A stretch of 64,000 nt of DNA from CAVYOD01 sp963770045 (GCA_963770045.1 CAVYOD010000014.1:213222-277221), one strand, 5' to 3'. Numbered from the stretch's first letter, positions 37,153-46,767 are shown. Translations and numbers: made by a program. The notes: a model not told the origin generated them from the sequence alone.

Positions 37153-40100
37153 CTATTTTCTTGCGCGGAGGTGGGCGATCATCTTGGGGACGACAAGAGG
37201 CACGACATCCGGAAGCATATGTGGCATCAGGCTGTCCATGACCTTGGGCATGATCTCGGGCATTTGCTCGGCCATGTAATCGGGCATGGGAATAAGCTTG
37301 CCGACTCGCTCAAGCATCGCCGGCATGACCTTAGGCATCATTCCGGGAAGAAGCCTGGGAAACAGGATCGGAAACATCGGTTTCATCAAGGCGAACATCG
37401 CGCCCCCGACAAACCCCAGTTTCCCGATGAACTTCATCATCCCGCCCATCCCGAGCGGCATGGCCCCCAGCATTTCCGGCCACATCGTGTCCATCAGGTC
37501 GGCAAAACCCTGCGGCGTCATGAGCTTGATCATTCCCTCGAAGACAGCCCACTGCCTCAAAGCCTCATCGGTGGGATCCTTAAAATCCTTCCCCAGCGCC
37601 TTGCAGGCAAAAGTCGCCAGGTCTTGAATCTCGATCGGAATCTTCTTTTTATCTCTGGTCACGCGCAGCTGGAATTCACAGCACGGACAGAGAGCCAGGA
37701 CTTTCTGGGCCTTGACCTCCCCCGCCTCGTCAAGACGGGTCTTCCCGATGTCCGCGGCCACAGGAGGTTCCTTGATGAGAGTCAGAACGCTGCCGCAACA
37801 ATGGGCCTCGTCGTGGTGATAAGGCATCTCTTCGAATTTAACGCCGGGGACGGCTTTGATGACCTCGCGGGGCTCTTCATATACGCCCGAGACGCGGCCG
37901 ATATGGCAGGAGTCATGCCAGGTCACTTTCTCGTCAATCGTCAGGGGGAATTTGAATTCACCGCTCCGGATCTTTTCGGCCACGACTTCACTGTAGTGCT
38001 TGGTCTTGATCCCGAATTCAATTCCCAGCTTTTGAGCAAATTCCGGGTAAGTATGGCGCCACATCATGTGGCAGGCCGGGCAGGAGGCGATGACCGTATC
38101 CGCCCCGGAAGCCTTGACAGCGGAAATGTTCTTTTTGATCGTCTCTTCAAAGATATCCCATTTGCCGGCGACGAGCATGGGAATCCCGCAGCAGTTCTCA
38201 ACATTTCCAAGATAGGTAAAATCCACCCCGGCGGCATCGAGGAGAGTGACCGAGGCCGCGCCGATGTCATTTTCGACATAAGAGGCCGTGCAACCGGCGA
38301 AATAGATATTCTTGCTCTTGACGCCTGGCCCGTGCTTCGCCCAGAGATCTTTGGGGAACCAATCCGTCCGGTTTTTGCGGTAGCCGGCCCAGATGTTCCC
38401 TTGACCGCGCGTCGCTTCCCCCATCATCTCGAAGGGCGGAAAGGTCATCCACTTGTCCTCTTGCACCAATTTCCCGCGCAGCTTCATCCAGGACGGTTCG
38501 ATCGGGAGCGAGGCCGAGCAGCGCAGGTTGCAGAGCTCGCAGGTGGTGCAGACGAGGATCGTATCGACCATGGATTGGTCCCATTTCACCTTGCCTTCCA
38601 TATAATTGCGGAGCCAGTACCACTTGCCCCGGGGGGACTGGCTTTCCCAACCGCGGCCGTAAAATTGGTCGCATTCGTCGACACAATAGCCGCACTGGGA
38701 GCAGGCATAGGCATACCAGGCCACGTCGCCCGGAATATCCCGGACCGGTTTTTGGGGACGCTCTCCGACCTGGGTCACAACATTGTTGCCAAAAGGTCTC
38801 ACCAGCGGCTCGAATACATTAGCAACGCCCAGGATCCGGCTGATGAGCATCTTGCCGATGACCTTGTCCGGGTTCAAAATTCCCCTGGGATCGACCTGCT
38901 TTTTGAAAGACCGGAGACGCTCCGTGCGTTCCCGCCCGATGATCTTTTTTATCCGGCTCGGGAAATACAATCCGGTCGAATAGGGCCGGCCGCCGTATTT
39001 TTGAGCGATCTTCATGATGGTCAAGACGAGCCCAAAGACGAAATTGTAGGAGAATTTTCGCTGGTCACTGGGAATGAACCCGAGGATGACGGCCTCCGGC
39101 TTTCCGTCCCGGCCTTTTTTGATGATGACGCCTTCCTTGACGACAGGCTGGTTGACTTTGTGTTCGATCTCTTCCATCACATCGCCCAGCTTCTCGAGCG
39201 GGACGACGATCTCAGCGGGGACGAGCGACGGGCCCAGGCGCTTCACGATCATGAGCTTGGACCTGTTTTCCCACTCGTGCTCCGCGATATCCTGGCTCAG
39301 GACTTCGCCCTGGCAATTTTTCAGGATCTCAGGAAGATGCGGCACGATTTTCGAACGGTCGGCCTCTTTAAAAGTCAGGGTGGCAATATAAGCCGCGGGG
39401 AGGATGACCTTGTGCTCGGCGGGATGGTCGTGGTGCATGCGGACGGGCGCCCGGTTCTTGAGCTCGGCCATCCGGGGGTTGATGAAGACAACCGACCAGA
39501 CGGGAAAGTCCCGGGCGATCAACTCCGCAAAGACATTGGTGAGTTTATGGGCATCGGGACAGGCGATGGCCACAACACCCAGATCCTCGAGCTTTTTGAC
39601 TCGGAGGGTCACCCGGCTGATGATGCCGGTGATGCCTTCAGCATCCGAGATGAGCTCGAGGTCCCGGCCTGAGAACTCTCTGACCTCGCCCGAGGGCAAA
39701 ACGACGCGCGCGCTGATGACGTTGTCCACGAACCAGCCGTATTGGTAGGAGCCGATGCCGGCGCCGCCCTGGGCCAGCCAGCCGCCCACGGAGGAAGACG
39801 GGTAACTCGTAGGGTAGAGCCGGACGGCCAGTCCCTGGGGGCCGATTTTTTTGTCCAGCTGTTCCCAAGTGATTCCGGGCTCTACGGTGACAATTTCATT
39901 CCCGGCATCGACTGAGAGGACTTTCCTCATCCTGTAGAAATCGATCACGATTCCTTTCCTGGTGGGGATAATGCCCCCATAGCCGGAGGAACCTTTTCCC
40001 CGAGGGACCAGGGGAATCTTCTCTTCGGCGGCCCAACGGACCAGATCGGCCAGCTCAGCCTCATTTTCAGGCTGGACAACCGCGTCGGGAGTCGTTTTGC

Positions 40101-40236
40101 CGACAAGGGGTTTAAATAAACCGGGCATAGCGGCGATGTCGTGGCTGTAGAGAAGTCGTTCGGTGGGGCTGAAATTCGCCCGGGTGCCGAACTTATCTTC
40201 CAGCCATTTTTTGTCTTTTTTTCTCAGGCGGCTCAT
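37153..40236 (-). CDS. Fused FAD-linked oxidase / Fe-S heterodisulfide-type oxidoreductase with Met-Pro-rich tail
   Basis: A 1027-residue GlcD-GlcF-type fusion. Residues ~45-210 are an FAD-binding PCMH domain (PLVPRGKGSSGYGG, YPTSYPSSSVGGWLAQGGAGIG), ~210-460 the FAD oxidase C-terminal domain, then two 4Fe-4S motifs (Cys 512/515/518/522 and 563/566/569/573), then two CCG domains (GNVENCCGIPM; DEAHCCGSVLT) as in heterodisulfide reductase B/glycolate oxidase F. It would oxidise a 2-hydroxy acid such as lactate or glycolate and pass electrons on. The last ~120 residues are unusual: repeated Met-Pro pairs (GMMPKVMPAML, EQMPEIMPKVM, LMPHMLPDVVP). ATG has GGGAGGGC upstream. Confidence 0.85.
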   Translation of the reverse strand: MSRLRKKDKKWLEDKFGTRANFSPTERLLYSHDIAAMPGLFKPLVGKTTPDAVVQPENEAELADLVRWAAEEKIPLVPRGKGSSGYGGIIPTRKGIVIDFYRMRKVLSVDAGNEIVTVEPGITWEQLDKKIGPQGLAVRLYPTSYPSSSVGGWLAQGGAGIGSYQYGWFVDNVISARVVLPSGEVREFSGRDLELISDAEGITGIISRVTLRVKKLEDLGVVAIACPDAHKLTNVFAELIARDFPVWSVVFINPRMAELKNRAPVRMHHDHPAEHKVILPAAYIATLTFKEADRSKIVPHLPEILKNCQGEVLSQDIAEHEWENRSKLMIVKRLGPSLVPAEIVVPLEKLGDVMEEIEHKVNQPVVKEGVIIKKGRDGKPEAVILGFIPSDQRKFSYNFVFGLVLTIMKIAQKYGGRPYSTGLYFPSRIKKIIGRERTERLRSFKKQVDPRGILNPDKVIGKMLISRILGVANVFEPLVRPFGNNVVTQVGERPQKPVRDIPGDVAWYAYACSQCGYCVDECDQFYGRGWESQSPRGKWYWLRNYMEGKVKWDQSMVDTILVCTTCELCNLRCSASLPIEPSWMKLRGKLVQEDKWMTFPPFEMMGEATRGQGNIWAGYRKNRTDWFPKDLWAKHGPGVKSKNIYFAGCTASYVENDIGAASVTLLDAAGVDFTYLGNVENCCGIPMLVAGKWDIFEETIKKNISAVKASGADTVIASCPACHMMWRHTYPEFAQKLGIEFGIKTKHYSEVVAEKIRSGEFKFPLTIDEKVTWHDSCHIGRVSGVYEEPREVIKAVPGVKFEEMPYHHDEAHCCGSVLTLIKEPPVAADIGKTRLDEAGEVKAQKVLALCPCCEFQLRVTRDKKKIPIEIQDLATFACKALGKDFKDPTDEALRQWAVFEGMIKLMTPQGFADLMDTMWPEMLGAMPLGMGGMMKFIGKLGFVGGAMFALMKPMFPILFPRLLPGMMPKVMPAMLERVGKLIPMPDYMAEQMPEIMPKVMDSLMPHMLPDVVPLVVPKMIAHLRARK

Positions 40237-40293
40237 TCTTGCCCTCCCACAATAAGAGGATCGGCTTTATGCATCTTATATGTTCTTTGGGCT

Positions 40294-41574
40294 TCAATCC
40301 GAGATGGGACCTTCACCTCCCCGGAAAAAGGGGCTTTCGGGCCCAGATATCAGATGCCTAAGCCAGACGCCACTTTCTATTTTATTCCAAACGCCGTAAG
40401 TTAGTATACCATATCTACTTAATCTATATAATTTATAGGAATATGAGCAATAAGGGCCGTCTAGAGCGGGCTTGAAGACTTCCGACTGAAGGGTAGCCTC
40501 GCGGATCCGCTCTTCCACCGGGGAGACGCCGATCCCTGGCCCCTGCGGCACTCCGATGACGCTGCCCGGGCTGAGTTCGATCTGCGGCTCGATGAGATCC
40601 CGGCTGTAATACCGGTTGCTGGCCGAGAGGTCGTTGGGAAAGAGGAAGTTGGGCAGCGAGGCCAGATGAAGGTTATGGGCCCGTCCGATCCCCGACTCGA
40701 GCATTCCTCCGCACCAGACCGGAATCCCGTGCGCCTGGCAGAAATCATGGATCTTGCGCGCCTCGACGATGCCGCCGACCCGGCCGACCTTGATGTTGAC
40801 GATCCGGCAGCTTCCCATCTCGTAGGCCTGGCGGGCCGAATCCTCCGTGAGGATACTCTCGTCGAGGCAAAGAGGCGTCTTCATCAGTTTCTGGAGGCGG
40901 GCGTGGTCCCAGAGGTCGTGCGGAGCAAAGGGCTGCTCGATCATCAGCAGGCCGAAGGCGTCCAGTTTTTTCAGATGCTCGGTGTCGGCGGGGCCGTAAG
41001 CGCCGTTGGCGTCGACCTGGAGAAGGATCTCCGGGAATTTCTCCCGAACAGCCGCGCAAACGTCCAGGTCCCAGCCCGGCTTGATCTTGATCTTGATCCG
41101 CTGGTAGCCTTCCTCGAGGTAAGATTGGACGCGGTCCAGGAGGTCGGGAATCGAGTCTTCGATGCCGCAGCTGACCCCCGTTGGGATCTCTTGCTTCACG
41201 CCGCCATAGATTTTCCAGAGCGGCAGGCCTTCTTTCTTGGCCGTGAGATCCCAGAGAGCCAGCTCCAGTCCCGACTTCGCCATCGCGTTGCCGCGGAATC
41301 TTTGAACAGCCCGGTAGAACCCTTCGGGCCCAGACAAGGATTCTTGGAAGACGAGGGGAATCAAAAAATCCTTGAGGACGTGCCAGGCCGTGCCGGTCGT
41401 CTCCGAGCTGTAGAACGGCGCCCGCGAGGCTACGACCTCGCCATAGCCGCAGAGGCCGTCGCCCCAAACCTTGGTGATGATGAACGTCCGTTCGTATTCA
41501 CGGCTGAAGCTCGTCTCAAAAAAATGGACATAGGGAAGTTTGAGAAGAACCAGTTCGATACGCTCGATTTTCAT
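40294..41574 (-). CDS. Enolase-superfamily racemase (N-acylamino acid racemase / OSB synthase-like)
   Basis: A muconate-lactonising-subgroup enolase enzyme. Catalytic features appear in order: RIKIKIKPGW (KxK, Lys acid/base), QVDANGAYG, LMIEQPF and CLDESI (the three metal acids) and IVNIKVGRVGG (second Lys). NAAAR/OSBS-type enzymes racemise N-acyl amino acids or make o-succinylbenzoate; no menaquinone genes are near, while acylases are, so an N-acyl amino acid role is favoured. Start ATG 41574. The frame runs to 40294, but the last ~55 codons are AT-rich; if one base of GGG (40468-40470) is an overcall, the protein ends at TAG 40461 as ..SEVFKPL, the normal family length. Confidence 0.8.
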   Translation of the reverse strand: MKIERIELVLLKLPYVHFFETSFSREYERTFIITKVWGDGLCGYGEVVASRAPFYSSETTGTAWHVLKDFLIPLVFQESLSGPEGFYRAVQRFRGNAMAKSGLELALWDLTAKKEGLPLWKIYGGVKQEIPTGVSCGIEDSIPDLLDRVQSYLEEGYQRIKIKIKPGWDLDVCAAVREKFPEILLQVDANGAYGPADTEHLKKLDAFGLLMIEQPFAPHDLWDHARLQKLMKTPLCLDESILTEDSARQAYEMGSCRIVNIKVGRVGGIVEARKIHDFCQAHGIPVWCGGMLESGIGRAHNLHLASLPNFLFPNDLSASNRYYSRDLIEPQIELSPGSVIGVPQGPGIGVSPVEERIREATLQSEVFKPALDGPYCSYSYKLYRLSRYGILTYGVWNKIESGVWLRHLISGPESPFFRGGEGPISD

Positions 41575-41776
41575 CCTGGCCCTATTTATATACCAACAGA
41601 GGGGGCAAGGTCTACACACCTGGTAGAAATCTAGCCCAATTGAAGCAGAAATTCGGGCCGGCAGCCGCGGAATTCTTGTGCCGGATGAGTGGACCTGAGG
41701 CCGATTTTGTAGTATATATTCGGATATTTTATGAGTGATCTTTTGCTCGTTTGAAATTTTTTTATTAGAGGAGAGA

Positions 41777-43178
41777 ATGGACAAACAACGACTTTATAAC
41801 GACCTGATCAAAGCCTACAAAGCAACCCACAAAAAATCGGAATCCTTCTTCATGAAAGCCTCCCAGTTTGAGGTGCGGGGAGGAAGCCACAACCTTCGTC
41901 TCTTCGATCCCTTCCCTTTCTACGACGTGAGCGCCAAGGGCTCCCGGGTGACCGACGTCGACGGCCACACCTACGTCGATTTCTGGCAGGGGCACTTTGC
42001 CAACATCCTCGGCCATAACCCGAAGATCATCCTCGATGCGCTTTTGAACCTATTACCGGAAGGGGCAGGGGCTGACGACCGGATTCCCCGGACGGTTCGA
42101 GGAAGAGCTGGCCCAGTTGATCCTCAAGCAGCTCGGGGCCGACAAAATCCGCTTCACGACGAGTGGGACCCTGGCGAGCATGTATGCGGTCATGCTGTCC
42201 AGGTCGTTTACGAAAAGAGGCCTGGTCTTGAAGGCGGGCGGCGGCTGGCACGGCGCTCAACCTTATCTCTTGAAAGGTGTCAGCACCTATCGCGAGGGCT
42301 TGGATTCGATCGAATCCGCCGGGCTCCCGGAGGGAGCCGACTCCATGATCCTCGTGACAAAATTCAACGACACAGAGGACCTTGGGGAAATATTCAGAAA
42401 GTGTGGCGAGCAAATCTCCTGCTTTATCGTCGAGCCTTTTATCGGAGCCGGCGGTTTCATCTTCGGCCACAAAGAATACCTCCGCAGGGCCAGGGAGCTG
42501 ACTCGGAATCACGGCTCCCTCCTGATCTTCGATGAGGTCGTCTCCGGATTCCGATTTCATCCGGGGGGACTTCAGACTCTCTATGGGATTGTGCCCGACC
42601 TGACCGTCCTGGGGAAAGCGATCGGCGGAGGGATGCCCACCGCGGCCGTCGCCGGCCGGGCGGACGTTATGGCGCTCTGCGGGCCCGAAGCGAAGCCCGA
42701 GGAGAAGGTCAAGTTCGAGGGTGGAACTTTCTGCTCCCATCCGGCGACGATGCTGGCGGGGATCACTTTCCTCAAGGATCTCATCCAGAACGCTTCGAAG
42801 ATCTACCCGAAAATCGGCCGACTGGGAGCGAAGGTGCGGAAAGGTCTTGAGGAGATCTTCGCGGCCCACGGCTTCAACCTGAAATGCACCGGTTACGGCG
42901 ACACCCTGGGCATCTCCAGCTCTCTCGTCGGAGCCCATTTTCTTCACGAAGACATCGAACGGATCGACAAGCCGGAGCAGGTCTGGAATCCGGCGGTGAA
43001 TGATGTTGAGCTCAGGGAGAATGTATTCAAGCTGGCCATGATCCAGGAAGGTTTCAACATTTTCCACGGTTACGGGGCCATCTCCGCGGCTCACACCGAA
43101 AAGGAGATCGACGCCTCCCTCGATGCGGCCGAAAGAATCGCCAAAAAGTGGAAAAAATACAGGGCTTCCAAAAACTAG
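41777..43178 (+). CDS. GSAM-type class III aminotransferase (one frame break)
   Basis: A PLP enzyme of the glutamate-1-semialdehyde aminomutase/class III aminotransferase family. Start ATG 41777 has GAGGAGAG upstream. Landmarks: VTDVDGHTYVDFWQGHFANILGHN, TTSGTLASMYAVMLSR, the PLP-binding LLIFDEVVSGFRF and Schiff-base Lys in TVLGKAIGGGMP. A +1 break lies in GGGG (42062-42065); with one G removed the join reads LPEGQGLTTGFPGRFEEELAQL, matching the family. Corrected length ~466. Real heme GSAM is shorter and lies with hem genes; here the neighbours are a racemase and an Ord-like dehydrogenase, so it likely moves or removes an amino group on an amino acid in catabolism. Confidence 0.85.
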
Positions 43179-43212
43179 CACAAACGCAATAACTACTGCG
43201 ACATCTCCGTTC

Positions 43213-43341
43213 AAGGTTGCGCGGGAGGCCACCCTTGGGACCCCGTAGCGGAGGGGGGGCCCGTCGGCTTGTCGACGGGGGAACCGACGGGACTGGTTCC
43301 GCGGGGTCCGGGGGCCAGAGGGTGGCCTCCAGGGCAACCTT
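43213..43341. repeat. Nested palindromic element, copy B
   Basis: Arms at 43213-43235 and 43319-43341 (23 bases, two mismatches) enclose a core almost identical to the complement of the copy at 19656-19780. The outer arm sequence differs from copy A (AAGGTTGCCC against AAGCTGGCAC) but still pairs within the copy. It occupies most of the 305-bp gap between the aminotransferase and the second Ord-like gene; the rest contains a promoter. Confidence 0.85.
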
Positions 43342-43419
43342 AACCATGTCAAATGACTTATCGCGTTTGCATCAGCAAAAATAAAGGGGGACGAGGCAGG
43401 CCAACTCTGATTTTGGGTC

Positions 43420-43447
43420 TTGAATTTTTCTTAGAGATTGTTATACT
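43420..43447 (+). promoter_or_regulatory. Sigma70-like promoter of second Ord-like gene
   Basis: TTGAAT (43420-43425), 16-base spacer, TATACT (43442-43447), 36 bases before the ATG at 43484, whose ribosome site is GGAGG. Confidence 0.6.
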
Positions 43448-43483
43448 ACCTCATTCATTTTTTAACTCGATTATGGAGGACTT

Positions 43484-44488
43484 ATGGAAAAAATCAAACT
43501 CATTATTTATGGCTGCGGCGTTATGGGCCGCAAGACGGTCGAGGCCCTCCTGGACAAGAAGAGCTTCGAGATTGTCGGGGCTGTCGATATCGACCCCGCC
43601 CTGGTGGGAAAAGACTTAGGGGAAATCCTTGACCCGCAAAAAAAGCTCGGCGTGAAAATCGAGAAGGATGCCGAGGCGCTTTTTTCGAAGGTTAAAGCCC
43701 AGGCGGTCGTGCTGACGACAACATCCCATCTGAAGAGCGTTTTCCCCCAGATCGCCCAGTGCGTCAAGGCCGGCCTGAATGTTATCTCCACCTGTGAAGA
43801 GCTTTCTTACCCCTGGAAGCGCCACCCCGAACTCGCCAGGGACATCGATGCCCTGGCCAAAGAACACGGTGTCACCGTTGTGGGAACAGGAATCAACCCG
43901 GGCTATTTGATGGACACGCTGCCCCTGGTTCTGACCGCCCCCTGTCTCAAGGTCACCTCTATCAAGGTCACCCGGATGATGGATTCTTCCAAGCGCCGGA
44001 TCCCGTTCCAGGCCAAAGTGGGAACAGCCCTGACCAAAAAACAATTTCGTGATAAGATCGACAACAAGATCATCACCGGCCATGTCGGCCTCCTCGAATC
44101 CATCAACATGATCGCCGAGGGGCTCGGCTGGACTCTGGATGAAGCGGTGGAGATTCCTCCCAAGCCGGTCATCGCCACGAAGAAGATCAAGACAGTTCTG
44201 GGGACAGTCCCCCCGGGCAACGTGATCGGGCTGATCAGCAAGGCTTATGCGAAAAAAGACGGCCAGAAAGTTATCGATCTCTATTTCTGCGCCAATGCGG
44301 CCGTGAAGAAGCAGTATGACGAGATCATCATCAAAGGCAAGCCCGACATTCACGAAATCATCGTCGGCGGAGTCCACGGGGACACGGGCACGGTTGCCGT
44401 GACCATCAATATCATCCCCCGTGCCGTGGAATCAGTGCCCGGTCTCAAGCTGATGAAAGACCTTCCTCCGGCGATCGCGACGCTCTGA
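43484..44488 (+). CDS. 2,4-diaminopentanoate dehydrogenase-like oxidoreductase, second copy
   Basis: A 334-residue homologue of 775-1839. Rossmann motif LIIYGCGVMGRKTVEALL, then VVGTGINPGYLMDTLPLVLTA, ITGHVGLLESINMIAEGLG and C-terminal TGTVAVTINIIPRAVES match the Ord family. ATG 43484 has a clear GGAGG and its own promoter, so it can be expressed apart from the upstream aminotransferase, though the two probably act in one pathway: a class III aminotransferase/aminomutase followed by an amino-acid dehydrogenase would resemble the oxidative ornithine route in logic, not in gene identity. Substrate unproven. Confidence 0.8.
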   Translation: MEKIKLIIYGCGVMGRKTVEALLDKKSFEIVGAVDIDPALVGKDLGEILDPQKKLGVKIEKDAEALFSKVKAQAVVLTTTSHLKSVFPQIAQCVKAGLNVISTCEELSYPWKRHPELARDIDALAKEHGVTVVGTGINPGYLMDTLPLVLTAPCLKVTSIKVTRMMDSSKRRIPFQAKVGTALTKKQFRDKIDNKIITGHVGLLESINMIAEGLGWTLDEAVEIPPKPVIATKKIKTVLGTVPPGNVIGLISKAYAKKDGQKVIDLYFCANAAVKKQYDEIIIKGKPDIHEIIVGGVHGDTGTVAVTINIIPRAVESVPGLKLMKDLPPAIATL

Positions 44489-44500
44489 AGCGCCGCTCCA

Positions 44501-44611
44501 GAAAATTGAAGGTTAGGGCCCCGCGACGGCGCTCCCCTCCTCGGCAAAATTCAGAGAATTTTGCGCTGCGGGTGGGGGGCCCCCACGCCTGCTCCCCAAC
44601 CTTCAATTTTC
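44501..44611. repeat. 111-bp hairpin element
   Basis: Perfect 14-bp outer arms, GAAAATTGAAGGTT (44501-44514) and AACCTTCAATTTTC (44598-44611), enclose an inner hairpin GCAAAATTC-AGA-GAATTTTGC (44544-44564) and G/C-rich sides. It starts 12 bases after the Ord-like stop, between convergent genes. It may act as a terminator or be a small mobile palindrome; there is no T run. Confidence 0.7.
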
Positions 44612-44666
44612 CCATACGGCCTTAAATCCGCCTTTCTCGTCGAAAACAAAAAGAAGAGATCGGCCT

Positions 44667-45776
44667 CTAAGCCTTGCCCAGGAGCTGGATTTTTTTCTCT
44701 CCGGCAAGCTTTTCATACAGGGCGATGATCCCTCCGGCCATGGCCTCGCGCCGAAAACTTCTCGTGGACGACCTCGTAGCCTCTTTCTCCCAGGCGCGAG
44801 GCGAAGGTCCGATCCAGATAGAGCTTCAGGATGGCTTCGGCGAGGGCGTCCGGGTCGCGAGGGGGGACGAGCAGTCCTGTCTCCCGATGGATGACAACCT
44901 CGGGGATGCCTCCGACCATCGTCGCGACGACGGGCAACCGGCAGGCCATGGCGTCGAGGAGCGAACTTCCCAGGCCTTCCAGGTGAGAGGAGAGAACGAA
45001 CAGGTCCAGAGAGGACATGATCTGAGGGACGTCCTTCCGAAAGCCGAGGAAATAGACAATATCATCCACCGCCAGGTTATGGGCCTGTTTGTCGAGCTCC
45101 ATCTGCAGGGAGCCGGAGCCGACGACGATGACCCTGATCTTGGGCGCGTGCTGCTTCAGGATCTTCGAGGCCTGGATGAGGTAAGTGTGGCCTTTGTGAT
45201 CCTCGAGCTGGGCGACGATGCCCACCAGATAATCGTCCGGTGCAAAGTGAAACTCGCGGCGGAGATAATCGGAGTGCCGGGCCTCGGCGTAGGGAGAGAA
45301 ATCGATCCCGGAAGGGATGACTTCGATGAGCCGCTCGGGGATTCCGCTCTTCATCAGGACTTTCTTCACACCTTCCGAGATGGCGATAATTGAATCGATG
45401 TGGTTTTTGTATTTGCGCGGCGATTTCAGGGGGAAATCCACCCGGCGAGAAATGATCCGGAGAGGAACTTTGGCGAGTCGCGCCGCCGAAGAGCCGATGG
45501 AGACGGCATGGGCGTCGTGGAAATGGGCCAGCACACAGTTGCGGCGGCTCATCAAGCGGGCCAGCCGGATGATCGCCTTCAGGTCGAGCTCGCTGCGCAT
45601 GCGCAAGGGAAAGACCGGTAAGCTTGGCCTCGGTGGCTTTCTGGAAGAGGGGGCTTTCCGGCTGGACGACAAATAGGCAGGGATAGCCCTTGCGCTTGAG
45701 CTCCTGGACGAGGAGGAGCGACTGGCGCTGGCCCGCCGCGCCATTCTTTCCCGGCATCAACCTGGAAAAGGCTCAA
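44667..45776 (-). CDS. Glycosyltransferase family 4 (three frame breaks)
   Basis: A GT-B fold glycosyltransferase acting at the cytoplasmic side of the membrane in glycan assembly. Correcting three +1 breaks (near 45732, 45621 and 44744) gives one ~369-residue protein: SLFQVDAGKEWRGGQRQSLL at the start, EAKLPVFPLRMRSELDLKAI, VLAHFHDAHAVSIGS, the C-domain VIPSGIDFSPY, VGIVAQLEDHKGHTYLI, and the nucleotide-sugar site SSHLEGLGSSLLDAMACRLPVVAT. It ends AMAGGIIALYEKLAG..GKA at TAG 44667. TTG 45776 follows GAGGAGAGAGGA and overlaps the end of the GT2 gene by 20 bases. Sugar donor unknown. Confidence 0.8.
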
Positions 45777-46530
45777 TCCTCTCTCCTCGCTTCCAAATCT
45801 CTCTCAGCTTGGCGTAGCGAACGAAAATCGAATAGCCGTTGAGCACCGAGATGACCACGCCCGGAAATCCGTCCAGGAAACCGAGCTTCCAGAGATAGGA
45901 TTTCAAGAACCTGGAAAAGGGCAGAACCCCGAGATGATACCAGCGGCATTTTTTCCCGCCCGCATAGAGCTTCTGGGCGCCGAGGTCGGAGAAGCGGTTG
46001 ATCCGATCCAGATGGTCGCCGATATTCTGATAGGTAAAATGGTAGATCACTCCCTGGAGCTTCTTGAGGCGCCCTTCTATGACCAGCTTTTCATGGACAA
46101 AATCGCCTTCCCAACGAGCCGCGGTTTTTCGGAAGAGCCGGATCTTCCGGTCGGGAAACCAGCCCGAGTGTTTGATCCAGCGGCCGAGGTAGAAAACTCT
46201 CCGGGGGATCAAGAATCCGGCGTTGGGCGGGTCCAGGTTCCTCATTTCCAGAATCTCTTCGCTGAGCTCAGGCGACACCCTTTCGTCGGCGTCGAGAGAA
46301 AAGATCCAGGGGCCGGCGGCCTGGCTATTGCCAAAGTTCTTCTGGTCGGCGAAATTCGTCCATTTCCGCTCGAAAACGTGGGGCGTGTATCTCCTGGCGA
46401 TCTTGACCGTGTCATCGGAGCTGAAACTGTCGACGACGATCGTCTCCGAGGCGATCGCGGCGAGGCTCTTGAGCGCGGCCTCGATATTCTTTTCCTCGTT
46501 ATAAGTGATGATGACGCCGGAGATGTTCAC
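45757..46530 (-). CDS. Glycosyltransferase family 2 (WaaE/KdtX-like)
   Basis: A 257-residue GT-A enzyme. VIITYNEEKNIEAALKSL, TIVVDSFSSDDTVKIARRY and the DXD-type FSLDADERVS are the donor and metal site; WIKHSGWFPDRKIRLFRK and GDFVHEKLVIEGRLKKL match the LPS-core beta-1,4-glucosyltransferase-like group. It is upstream of and overlaps the GT4 gene, forming a two-gene glycan cassette. Lipopolysaccharide or other surface glycan assembly is the likely setting. Confidence 0.88.
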   Translation of the reverse strand: MNISGVIITYNEEKNIEAALKSLAAIASETIVVDSFSSDDTVKIARRYTPHVFERKWTNFADQKNFGNSQAAGPWIFSLDADERVSPELSEEILEMRNLDPPNAGFLIPRRVFYLGRWIKHSGWFPDRKIRLFRKTAARWEGDFVHEKLVIEGRLKKLQGVIYHFTYQNIGDHLDRINRFSDLGAQKLYAGGKKCRWYHLGVLPFSRFLKSYLWKLGFLDGFPGVVISVLNGYSIFVRYAKLREIWKRGERIEPFPG

Positions 46531-46569
46531 CGCTCCATGTTAACACAAGCCAAAAAAATAAAACAAGCG

Positions 46570-46765
46570 CCAGCCCCGTCTATCTCGTCTATCTGGTCTG
46601 TCTTGTCTATCTCGCAAAGACAGTGAGCCGTGAGCAGCATAAAACAAATTCGTCCATCTGGCCTGTCTGGTGATCCGTAAATCTTGCCAATGAGAAAAAA
46701 AAAGAATCCTTTCGTTTTCTTCCTCTTTTTTTTGACGAGAGAGACCAGATAGACGAGACGACGGT
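46570..46765. repeat. Intergenic degenerate tandem repeats (TCGTCTATCTGG-type)
   Basis: The gap between the GT2 and TolC genes holds units CCCGTCTATC, TCGTCTATCT, GGTCTGTCTT, GTCTATCTCG at a ~10-base period (46574-46613), and the complementary phrase GACCAGATAGACGAGACGA at 46743-46761. A GTGAGCCGTGAGC unit lies at 46624-46636. No coding region is evident. Confidence 0.5.
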
Positions 46766-46767
46766 TC

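Noticed and set aside
37114..39672. 852-residue plus-strand frame beginning MKGVPLGNVPQF
   Set aside because: It lies wholly antisense to the well-supported 1027-residue flavin/Fe-S oxidoreductase, its composition is that of a shadow frame (His/Asp/Leu rich, no domains), and its first residues come from the 33-bp repeat.
40666..41634. 322-residue plus-strand frame
   Set aside because: Antisense to the enolase-superfamily racemase; shadow frame.
42027..43352. 441-residue minus-strand frame
   Set aside because: Antisense to the GSAM-type aminotransferase; its N-terminus is translated from the nested palindromic element, which is why it resembles the equally spurious frame at 19634-20137.
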